A DNA stretch of 6,130 nucleotides from Trebonia sp. Lineage in GTDB: Bacteria > Actinomycetota > Actinomycetes > Streptosporangiales > Streptosporangiaceae. A program made the translations under genes and the position numbers. The stretch spans positions 1-6,130 of the forward strand of contig JASHPP010000183.1 of NCBI GenBank assembly GCA_030038035.1, written 5' to 3'. The notes under the pieces are model-generated. The model ran no database searches. It was not told the DNA's origin and saw nothing but the letters and a program-made list of their open reading frames with translations. Shown piece by piece: positions 1 through 6,069 of this stretch. Position 1 is the stretch's first letter, and each line of letters starts with the position of its first letter.

Positions 1-21
1 TCAGGCCTTTGTACTCGGGCT

Positions 22-37
22 GCTCCGGGGCCGGAGC
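22..37 (-). terminator. GC-rich hairpin downstream of the kinase remnant
   Basis: GCTCCG (22-27) and CGGAGC (32-37) form a perfect 6-bp stem around a 4-base loop. It lies about 12 bases past the stop codon of the minus-strand kinase remnant. There is no T-tract after it on the minus strand, so it is at best a terminator of the U-less type common in actinomycetes. It could equally be chance in GC-rich DNA. Confidence 0.22.
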
Positions 38-48
38 CGAAGGCGGGT

Positions 49-338
49 CTAGGCGCCTGAAGCCGGGCGGCCGCGGCCGTAGATCTCCGGGAACTCGCGC
101 ATGATCGCTGCGACTGTCTGCCCGGCTGTCATCGCCGTGCCATCGACGGCGAAATACCGGTATCCGCCCTGGTTGCCGGCGATCGTCGTGTCGGTGCGGC
201 ATCTATCCGCGCCGCGCGCGGCGTGTGCGGCAACAGCGCACGGATGATCGTGGTCTTGCCGGCACCCTCCTGCCCACAGATAAGGATCAGACGGCGGACC
301 GCAGGACCCGGATACGGGACTTCACTGAAGCTGGTCAT
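49..338 (-). pseudogene. decayed P-loop nucleotide kinase-like ATPase, internal deletion with frame change
   Basis: Read from ATG at 338 downward, the N-terminus gives MTSFSEVPYPGP, then a beta strand (RRLILIC) and a textbook Walker A, GQEGAGKT (residues 22-29, encoded at 252-275), then IIRALLPHTPRAARIDA. This is the usual start of small P-loop kinase-like ATPases that phosphorylate nucleotides or other small molecules. After about position 200 this frame becomes nonsense (APTRRSPATRAD) and stops at 129-131. In another minus-strand frame the coding character resumes as DTTIAGNQGGYRYFAVDG and then IMREFPEIYGRGRP, ending at TAG 49-51. That is a typical kinase C-terminus, where a YR(Y/F)(F/V)xVD strand precedes the last helix. 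The central part that should carry the substrate-binding and lid helices is absent, so a deletion of very roughly 100 codons near 195-205 joined the two ends out of frame. An in-frame ATG at 399-401 would add 21 N-terminal residues. A GGAAG lies about 11 bases before the 338 start. The gene is divergent from the NACHT gene. The family assignment comes from motifs only and the substrate is unknown. Confidence 0.6.
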
Positions 339-510
339 GATCTGCCAGCTTCCCACAGCAGCAGCCTGCGGTTCCGGCCGCCACACCTCGAACACGGGCA
401 TGCACCCTTGAGCGGAAAGCGGCACGAGAGTCGCGTGGCCGCCCAAACGGGGACTCGTTCCAGCATCTTTCCTGGCTCTGCTCGATCGTGACACCCGATG
501 CTGCATAGGT
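339..510. other. divergent intergenic region, nothing firmly identified
   Basis: This stretch lies between the kinase remnant and the NACHT gene, which are divergently oriented. I found no convincing -35/-10 pair, tRNA or operator in it. Reading frames here have no family-like sequence. The promoter of the NACHT gene presumably lies inside but I cannot place it. Confidence 0.4.
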
Positions 511-515
511 AAGGA
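511..515 (+). promoter_or_regulatory. Shine-Dalgarno site fixing the NACHT GTG start
   Basis: AAGGA lies 8 bases before GTG at 524. An in-frame TAG at 506-508 rules out any longer form, and no other start codon exists in frame between it and 524, so the GTG start is well supported. An ATG at 519-521 is out of frame, is followed by GTG then TGA, and lies too close to this site to compete well. Confidence 0.7.
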
Positions 516-523
516 TTGATGGT

Positions 524-3500
524 GTGAGTGACGCTTTGACCTACCATGCGGCATTGCAGTTGCTTGGGAGGACTACTAGAAGCCGGCTGGTGACTTTGCT
601 GGATGCTGTCGCGACGACCGGGTTGACAGCGTGGGCGGCAGGAGCCTTGGCCGCTGGGCAACGCGTTGATCTGCCGCTGAGCATTTTCGAGCTGAAGACC
701 GAAATCGTTCTGTACGCGCACGAGGTGGTCCGGCGGATTTCGGACTGGCGTACTGGCCTGTCCCGTTTTGACCGTTCTGAGCGGCTCGCCGCGGCGCACG
801 CGGTTCTGGTCATATCGTCATATTTCGAGGCAGCAGCGCAAGCGGATCTTCCGGTATCCATGGAACGTCTAGCACTGACCAGCGCGGAACAGGCGGCGCT
901 AGCCACGGGAAGCAAAGTGCCAGACGGATACGTCGAGATCATCGAGTTCCTGCTACGGGAACCACTGCCGCTTCCCGAGCCGCACCGGTCTCATGCCGAA
1001 GTCCGGCACAAGCTTGCGAGCTGCTATGACGGGTTGTCCAACCGGCTCATGAAACTCATCTCGGGCATGGCGGTGTGGGACGAACTCGACGGCGACAGCA
1101 AGCATGCGCTGGACGAAGCGATCCACGCGCTGCCGCCGAGAGCTCTCGACCGGTATGACGATGGATACCGCTTCTTGGCCATGGACAACCGCGAGTTCGC
1201 GGTCTGGGCAGGCCTAACCGAAGTCCGCGCGGTGGGCGCCGCTTTGTCGGGAATGTCGTCGCTTCTGACAGAGATGACCCTCCGCCGCCCGGGCCAAAGG
1301 CCACGCATGCATCTTGCAATGAGCTACCGCGCTGCTCTGACCGAGCCGATCATAGGCTCCGGGCAGGCACCTGATGGCGTGGTGCTTCCCTCCCTAGGGG
1401 AGGGCTACGTGAATCCCGTCTGCCGAGTCGCGGAGATCAGGCCGGGAGACAGGCCAGCGGAAAGCCAGTGGTGGGAGGCCCAGGAGCTAGTGCCGGATAT
1501 CGAGGCGTTTTTCGCGGGTTATCTGACTTCACCGCGGGCCGCTGGGCTCCCGCTGGTGGTGCTTGGTGAACCGGGATCTGGAAAGTCCAAGCTGGCCGAG
1601 GTTCTGGCAGCGCGGCTGCCGGAACAAGATTTCCTCCCTGTCTTGATCCAGCTGCGCGATGTAGCCGCGGAGTCCATGATCCAGGAACAGATCGAGCAGG
1701 CTATCTTCCAGCGGCCCGGTGAGCGGGTCAGCTGGCATGACCTGGTTGAGGCGGCCGAAGGAGCACTGCCGGTCGTGCTGCTTGACGGGTTTGATGAACT
1801 GGTCCAGGCGACCGCAGTGAACCGGTATGACTACCTGGAACAAGTGCGGGATTTCCAGCTCAGGCAGGCGCAGGTCGGCCACCCGGTCGCGGTGATCGTC
1901 ACAAGCCGTACCGTTGCCGCCGACCTTTCCCGGTTTCCGGTGGGTAGCCTAGTCCTGCAGTTGCAGCCGTTTACCGAAGACCAGGTACGTCGCTGGCTGG
2001 AGATCTGGGACCGCCATAATGCTCCCGTCCTAGCTGCGCGAGGACTGCGGCCGCTGCCTGCCGAGACCGCGCTTGCGCACCGCGAACTCGCCGAGCAGCC
2101 CTTGCTCCTGCTGCTAGTGGCTATCTTCGATGCCACAGACAACGGTCTTCAGCGGCTCGATACCCGAATGGGACGGGCTGAACTGTACGAGCGTCTGCTT
2201 ACCGAATTCGCTTTCCGCGAGGTCAGCAAGTCGGCACGCAACCGGGCGCTGTCGGCCCTCCGGCAACGCCAGCTGGCAGCGCGCGAAGTTCAGCGCTTGG
2301 CTGTCGTCGCGCTCGCCATGTTCGCCCGCGGGCAGCAGGCCGCCAGCGAAGCAGAGCTGAACCAGGACCTGCCGGTTCTTTTCCCTGATGATGACGACAC
2401 GGAGATCGACCCAGACGCCGCTCTCACACCCGCGCAGCGCGCGACCGGCCGGTTCTTCTTCGTCCACAAATCCGAGGCCCGCCGGCACGATGAGCGCATG
2501 CGAAGCTATGAGTTCCTGCACGCTACGTTCGGGGAGTTCCTCGTGGCCCGGCTTGCCGTCACCGCACTGCGTGACATAGCGGAATACAGGCAGGTGATGC
2601 GCCGCGGGACGACTGCGGCAGGCCCCCTCGACGACGGCTTCCTGTACGCGACGCTATCATTTTCATGCCTGGCGAGCCGGACTCCGATCGTGCGTTTCAT
2701 GAGCGAGCTGCTTCAGCAGATCCCCGGCGATGAACGCGCTCGCTGCCGGGAAATGCTCTGCGATCTCATCACGGGATCACTATATCCGCATCCGAACCGG
2801 TCATTTCAGCGCTATGAGCCGATGCGGTACGCGATTCCCCGGCGCCTTGCCTGCTACTCCGCCAATCTTGTGCTGATGCTCGTCGTCATGGTTGGCGAGG
2901 TCAGTGCAACAGAATTCTGCGGGACAGCCGATACAGGTAAGAAATGGGCAGAGTACGGCTACCTTTGGCGTTCTGCATTCACATCCTCAGAGTGGAATAG
3001 CCTCATCGACACCATCCGCGCGCGGATCAGCCGCAGGGGCGGACCGGTAGAAATAAATCTGACAAGGGATGATGGATCGCCAGTATCGCCGATTGACAGC
3101 TTCGTCGTAACGGAGAAGTCTAGCGAGCTGACAAACTTCGATGTTCACCTATCTTCGCACGAAGATGTTTCCTACGACGTAGAAATACCATTCGGCAACA
3201 GGGCGAGTCGCATATTTCGCGATATCGCATTTACGCCCAGCTGGCAGACCGCAATGCTCTTGCTCCAGACCGTTCCTTACCTGCGGGCCTTGGATGGTGA
3301 AATCCGTTATCAGCAAAACGACGGAAGTGCCGACTTGCCCGGATACATGCTGGCACGTCTGGACTACGCTCGCGGGGAATCGCCGAGCAGGCGGCAGAAG
3401 CTTTACGAGTCATTCGCTGCTACGATGGCGATTAGCGCAGAGTTGAGAGAACAGTTTCTCATTCGACTGCTGCAGGACGCTGCCGATTTCCCAGCCTCGG

Positions 3501-3604
3501 CAACGGTCGAGATTCTGCGGAAGGTGAGTAGCCTGCCTCCCACAGGGACCCAGATCTCCGGCAGACGCTGTGCGTGGGGAGTTAAAGGCCGGGTTCGGGA
3601 TTGA
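524..3604 (+). CDS. NACHT-domain STAND NTPase (bacterial NLR-like, probable anti-phage defence), 3' end altered by IS insertion
   Basis: A cytoplasmic signal-transducing ATPase of 1026 codons as it now reads. Residues 1-250 are a helical N-terminal domain (LTYHAALQLLG near the start, SERLAAAHAVLVISSYFEAA near 85-104), of the type called NACHT N-terminal helical domain in actinobacterial proteins. After a linker (WWEAQELVPDIEAFFAGYL), the NACHT ATPase has Walker A GEPGSGKS (348-355), Walker B LLDGFDEL (419-426, with the small residue and second acidic residue typical of NACHT) and a sensor-like VTSR (459-462). A winged-helix-like segment follows with YEFLHATFGEFLVARL (662-677). Residues 700-1009 match no effector I recognise; YSANLVLMLVV and LWRSAFTSSEW resemble conserved parts of long actinobacterial NACHT proteins as I remember them. 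Related bacterial NACHT proteins sense phage and trigger abortive defence, so a defence role is inferred, not shown. No nuclease, protease or TIR motif was seen. Codons 1010-1026 are read from IS sequence, so the native C-terminus ended differently, probably within a few residues. Base composition drops to about 50% GC at 3061-3240, against about 62-65% in the ATPase region (hand counts). Confidence 0.88.
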   Translation: MSDALTYHAALQLLGRTTRSRLVTLLDAVATTGLTAWAAGALAAGQRVDLPLSIFELKTEIVLYAHEVVRRISDWRTGLSRFDRSERLAAAHAVLVISSYFEAAAQADLPVSMERLALTSAEQAALATGSKVPDGYVEIIEFLLREPLPLPEPHRSHAEVRHKLASCYDGLSNRLMKLISGMAVWDELDGDSKHALDEAIHALPPRALDRYDDGYRFLAMDNREFAVWAGLTEVRAVGAALSGMSSLLTEMTLRRPGQRPRMHLAMSYRAALTEPIIGSGQAPDGVVLPSLGEGYVNPVCRVAEIRPGDRPAESQWWEAQELVPDIEAFFAGYLTSPRAAGLPLVVLGEPGSGKSKLAEVLAARLPEQDFLPVLIQLRDVAAESMIQEQIEQAIFQRPGERVSWHDLVEAAEGALPVVLLDGFDELVQATAVNRYDYLEQVRDFQLRQAQVGHPVAVIVTSRTVAADLSRFPVGSLVLQLQPFTEDQVRRWLEIWDRHNAPVLAARGLRPLPAETALAHRELAEQPLLLLLVAIFDATDNGLQRLDTRMGRAELYERLLTEFAFREVSKSARNRALSALRQRQLAAREVQRLAVVALAMFARGQQAASEAELNQDLPVLFPDDDDTEIDPDAALTPAQRATGRFFFVHKSEARRHDERMRSYEFLHATFGEFLVARLAVTALRDIAEYRQVMRRGTTAAGPLDDGFLYATLSFSCLASRTPIVRFMSELLQQIPGDERARCREMLCDLITGSLYPHPNRSFQRYEPMRYAIPRRLACYSANLVLMLVVMVGEVSATEFCGTADTGKKWAEYGYLWRSAFTSSEWNSLIDTIRARISRRGGPVEINLTRDDGSPVSPIDSFVVTEKSSELTNFDVHLSSHEDVSYDVEIPFGNRASRIFRDIAFTPSWQTAMLLLQTVPYLRALDGEIRYQQNDGSADLPGYMLARLDYARGESPSRRQKLYESFAATMAISAELREQFLIRLLQDAADFPASATVEILRKVSSLPPTGTQISGRRCAWGVKGRVRD
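3551..3563 (+). repeat. terminal inverted repeat, transposase 3' side
   Basis: CAGATCTCCGGCA, the exact reverse complement of 5921-5933. Imperfect similarity extends to about 3579. It lies inside the current NACHT reading frame, beginning exactly at codon 1010. Confidence 0.8.
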
Positions 3605-5837
3605 GCCGGTAGGTGACGGGGCGGGTGTCGCCGGGCATGACGGGTGGTTCGTTGTTGACCTGCTCGATGAGCATTGTCAGGGCGCGGGCGACGCGGGGTG
3701 CGCGGGGCCGGTCGAGCTGGACGGTTATCGCGTCCGGTGTGTAGGTGATGACGCCGGCCAGGCCGCGGATGATGGTCTGGCGGGTGATGGCGCGGTACTC
3801 GTCGTCGTCGCGGAGGTAGGCGTTGAGCTGGCCCGATACCCAGTGCTCGGCATTGTGGGCGAGCAGCCGCAGGACCATCTGCAGGCTGCGGCGGCCTGTG
3901 CGCAGCAGCGCTTTCTTCGCGTCGGGGTCGATGTCGGAGGCGGGCAGCTTGGCGGGGATGTCCTTGCGGGCATCGACGGCGGCGGCCGCGGCCTTGCGGG
4001 CGCGGGTGATCTTGGCCTGGGCGGCGGGGATGGCCGCGTTCTTGGCGGCTGCGGTCAGGGCGGGGTCGGTGAGCAGCCCGGCCAGGGCCCGCTCGGCGGC
4101 GGCCAGTTTCTTCTCCGCTTCGCGGACCGCGGCGCCGGCTTTCTTGCGGGCCGGGTTATCGGTGATCTTGGTGTTGGTCTCGATGCTGGCGATGTAGTCG
4201 CAGATCTTGTCGATGCCGTAGTTCTCGGAGGCGTATTTCAGGAAGTTCTCCTCCCGCCACCGGGATTTCAGCCACGACAAGATGTCCGCGGGGCACGCCT
4301 GCAAGTCCGAGGTCAGGATCTGCAGCACGGCCTGGCCGTGCTCGAACAGCGTGATCTGCCGTGCTTCGCCGTAGTCCTTGATCTGCACTTTCTCATCGGC
4401 CCAGGCGATTTCCCGCTGCCGGCCGGCGATGGTGATGGTGGTGATGACCGGCAGCATCGCCGGGACGGCCAGCGGCGCCCGCCGGTAGGTGACCCAGTGC
4501 ACGTCCTGCTCGCGGCAGTGCCTGAACACCTGGGGGTAGGCGCCGCCGCGGTCGAACCCGAGCATGATCTTCGCGCCCGGGCCGGCGGCTTTCTTCAGTT
4601 CGGCCAGCGCCAGCGGCAGCGTGGTGCTCAGCCCGGACGGCTCCCCGGTGACGAAGCAGACTGCCCGCCCGTCGTGCGCGGTCACGTGGGTGTCCGCGCG
4701 CCCCCGCTCAGCGCGCCCGCGTTTGTTGTTCCAGCCCCTGGGGACCGGCTTGGCGCCGGTATACGGGACGAAGTGGTCATCGACGTAATAGACCCCGGAC
4801 ATGACCGGGTCCGCGGTCAGCATCGCGGACGCGAACAGCCGCTGCACTGCCACCGGGTCCGCAGCGTCGGCGATCTGCGCCAGCCGGGGCCGCAGGGTCC
4901 GCAGGCCCGGCAGGGTCCCGAGCCCGGCCAGCGGCCCGGCCTCGGCGGCGGTCAAGTGCTTGAACTGCCCGGTGGTCGCTGCGCCCAGCGCGAAGCACAT
5001 GCTCACCGCGGCCAGCAGCGCCGCGTCTCCCGGCTCCGCCGCCCGGCCGCCGGCGCGGGCCAGGACCGTGCCCGCGCCGGCCCGGGCGAAGAACCCGTGC
5101 AGCAGCATCGCCCCCGCGTACCGGGACCGGAACACCCCCTCAGGCACCAGCGGCCACGGCCGCAGCCCGCCAGGCCCGCCCGCCCCAGGCTCCCCGGCCC
5201 CTGGCCCTGCCGCCGGCTCAGGCGATGCTGCAGGCCCGGGTGATGCCGCAGGCTCAGCTGCGGGCTCTGCCCGGACCCCGGCCGCCGGCCCGGCATCAGC
5301 TTCAGCCCCGGAATCAGCCGCAGGCCCGGCCTCAGCCGGGGTGGCCGGCTCCGGCTCGGTGAACAGGGGTTCGGCGGGCGCCCAGCCAGGCCCGCCGCCG
5401 CCGGCCGCCTGCCCGCGCGGGCCCAGGCGGCGGCTGATCGTGGTATGCGCCACCCCCAGCTGCCGCCCGATCTGCGCGTCGCTGGCGCCTTGCGCCCGCA
5501 GCTGGCTGGCCTGCGCCCACTGCGCCGGGCTGACCGTCCCGGGCCGGCCCGGCCGCGGCTGCCCGATCAGCGCCGCTGACCCTTCCCGCATCGCCGCGTT
5601 ATGCAGCGTCGAGACGTAGTTCTCCGTCAGCCCCAGCACCGCCGCGACTGTCCTGCCCCTGAACCCCAGCTGCCGCAGCGTCGCCAGCGCGATGTTCCGC
5701 ATCGCGGTATCAGCGGCGTCGTACTCGAACAGGACCACCGGCCCCGCCCAGATCACGCACCGGCCCCCCGAGGTGAGCATCCGAAGGTCCCGTGGCTCTG
5801 GCATGCCTCCCAGGATCGCCGCAACCGCCGCTGACAT
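3582..5837 (-). CDS. large DDE transposase (IS4-like superfamily), 751 aa
   Basis: Catalyses cut-and-paste movement of the surrounding IS. Residues about 50-80 (LRQLGFRGRTVAAVLGL then ENYVSTLHN) form one helix-turn-helix and residues about 103-138 (GASDAQIGRQLGVAHTTISRR) a second, both suited to binding the terminal repeats. Residues about 140-225 are a low-complexity Ala/Pro/Gly/Glu linker, encoded by degenerate GCAGGCCCGG-like repeats. The catalytic core shows YYVDDHFVPY (Asp353 or Asp354), IMLGFDRGG (Asp429) and RWREENFLKYASENYGID (Glu530), a DDE triad in the IS4-like arrangement with the Glu in a W-x-x-E-N-F context. An Ala/Lys-rich, probably coiled-coil helix pair occupies about 563-630. 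The frame is open from start to stop, so the enzyme looks intact. ATG at 5835-5837 is the first start after the repeat, and no Shine-Dalgarno is evident. The stop TAA (3582-3584) overlaps the convergent NACHT frame by 23 bases. Long plus-strand frames opposite this gene are artefacts of its GC content. The exact IS family is not settled. Confidence 0.88.
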   Translation of the reverse strand: MSAAVAAILGGMPEPRDLRMLTSGGRCVIWAGPVVLFEYDAADTAMRNIALATLRQLGFRGRTVAAVLGLTENYVSTLHNAAMREGSAALIGQPRPGRPGTVSPAQWAQASQLRAQGASDAQIGRQLGVAHTTISRRLGPRGQAAGGGGPGWAPAEPLFTEPEPATPAEAGPAADSGAEADAGPAAGVRAEPAAEPAASPGPAASPEPAAGPGAGEPGAGGPGGLRPWPLVPEGVFRSRYAGAMLLHGFFARAGAGTVLARAGGRAAEPGDAALLAAVSMCFALGAATTGQFKHLTAAEAGPLAGLGTLPGLRTLRPRLAQIADAADPVAVQRLFASAMLTADPVMSGVYYVDDHFVPYTGAKPVPRGWNNKRGRAERGRADTHVTAHDGRAVCFVTGEPSGLSTTLPLALAELKKAAGPGAKIMLGFDRGGAYPQVFRHCREQDVHWVTYRRAPLAVPAMLPVITTITIAGRQREIAWADEKVQIKDYGEARQITLFEHGQAVLQILTSDLQACPADILSWLKSRWREENFLKYASENYGIDKICDYIASIETNTKITDNPARKKAGAAVREAEKKLAAAERALAGLLTDPALTAAAKNAAIPAAQAKITRARKAAAAAVDARKDIPAKLPASDIDPDAKKALLRTGRRSLQMVLRLLAHNAEHWVSGQLNAYLRDDDEYRAITRQTIIRGLAGVITYTPDAITVQLDRPRAPRVARALTMLIEQVNNEPPVMPGDTRPVTYRLNPEPGL

Positions 5838-5843
5838 GCCACT

Positions 5844-5849
5844 ATGCTA
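5844..5849 (-). promoter_or_regulatory. possible extended -10 of the transposase promoter, leaderless
   Basis: On the minus strand TGG-TAGCAT precedes the transposase ATG by 6 bases. The TG one base before the hexamer fits an extended -10, and the spacing would put the transcript start at the A of the ATG. The candidate -35 about 18 bases upstream (TGTGCG) is poor. The absence of a Shine-Dalgarno supports a leaderless message. This is an inference from spacing only. Confidence 0.3.
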
Positions 5850-5920
5850 CCAAAACTTTAAGAATTACGCACAGGAGATCGCGGGGAAAACCACACGTCA
5901 CGGACTACACGTTTCGCCAT

Positions 5921-5933
5921 TGCCGGAGATCTG
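5921..5933 (-). repeat. terminal inverted repeat, transposase 5' side
   Basis: TGCCGGAGATCTG on the plus strand, the exact reverse complement of 3551-3563. Weaker similarity runs inward to about 5905. It marks the IS boundary towards the sod gene. Confidence 0.8.
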
Positions 5934-5982
5934 AGCACAGAACGGCCACCTGCATGAGTTCGCAGGAGCGCCGTCTGTATGA

Positions 5983-5999
5983 TTGCGAATTAATCGCAA
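5983..5999 (+). promoter_or_regulatory. putative Nur box (nickel-responsive operator) upstream of sod
   Basis: TTGCGA (5983-5988) and TCGCAA (5994-5999) are perfect inverted repeats separated by 5 bases. This fits the Nur operator of Streptomyces, roughly TTGCAA-N5-TTGCAA. Nur is a Fur-family repressor that, with nickel bound, switches off the iron-type superoxide dismutase gene sodF. The site overlaps the -35 and spacer of the predicted sod promoter, as expected for repression. Nur itself is not in the window. Confidence 0.68.
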
Positions 6000-6012
6000 G
6001 TAACTTTAATAT
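5983..6012 (+). promoter_or_regulatory. predicted sod promoter
   Basis: TTGCGA (5983-5988) serves as -35 and TAATAT (6007-6012) as -10 with an 18-base spacer. Transcription would start near 6019, giving a leader of about 50 bases. An alternative -10, TATAAA at 6024-6029, has no good -35 at the right distance. The promoter lies wholly outside the IS. Confidence 0.5.
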
Positions 6013-6015
6013 GCG

Positions 6016-6034
6016 CCTGCGGATATAAAGCAGG
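6016..6034 (+). other. small inverted repeat at the start of the sod leader
   Basis: CCTGC (6016-6020) and GCAGG (6030-6034) could pair around a 9-base A/T-rich loop at or just after the predicted transcript start. The stem is only 5 bp, so it may be chance or a minor 5' stabilising hairpin. Confidence 0.22.
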
Positions 6035-6069
6035 AGCAACGACCTAGCCGGTACGACGAAGGAGCTGCC

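Larger units (their letters stand above)
3551..5933 (-). mobile_element. insertion sequence, about 2.38 kb, single DDE transposase gene
   Basis: The element is bounded by a 13-bp perfect inverted repeat, CAGATCTCCGGCA at 3551-3563 and TGCCGGAGATCTG at 5921-5933. The similarity continues imperfectly inward: both ends share GC three bases further in, then CGTG and a G at matching positions. One transposase gene fills the interior on the minus strand, with its stop 18 bases from one repeat and its start 83 bases from the other. No direct repeat is visible outside these limits. However, AGATCT, present at both ends, is its own reverse complement. It could therefore be a 6-bp target duplication, which would shrink the element to about 3557..5926 with CCGGCA/TGCCGG ends. 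The IS lies in the 3' end of the NACHT gene and ends 49 bases before the sod operator. I cannot name its IS family with certainty; the transposase motifs fit the broad IS4-like DDE group. Confidence 0.82.

Noticed and set aside
335..799. Minus-strand frame of 154 codons overlapping the NACHT start
   Set aside because: It is antisense to the supported NACHT N-terminus and has no recognisable motif.
2855..2920. Hydrophobic stretch in the NACHT protein (residues about 778-797) as a membrane segment
   Set aside because: Short, interrupted by Asn and Glu and flanked by helical soluble sequence. Similar hydrophobic helices are usual in the C-terminal regions of these cytoplasmic proteins.
3585..3610. 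Imperfect hairpin near the transposase stop as a terminator
   Set aside because: The stem has a mismatch, lies inside the transposase coding region and has no T-tract.
3570..5243. Long plus-strand open frame of 557 codons opposite the transposase
   Set aside because: Its translation is Gly/Val/Asp-rich low-complexity sequence without domains, caused by the high GC of the antisense transposase gene, which has clear DDE motifs.
5180..5345. Repeated GCAGGCCCGG-like units as a tandem repeat or CRISPR-like array
   Set aside because: Units are degenerate, irregularly spaced and simply encode the Ala/Gly/Pro-rich linker of the transposase.
4801..5619. Second plus-strand frame of 272 codons inside the IS
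   Set aside because: Ser/Ala/Pro-rich antisense shadow of the transposase linker and HTH region, with no family-like motif.
6024..6029. TATAAA as the main sod -10
   Set aside because: No acceptable -35 lies 16-19 bases upstream, and TAATAT at 6007-6012 pairs better with TTGCGA.
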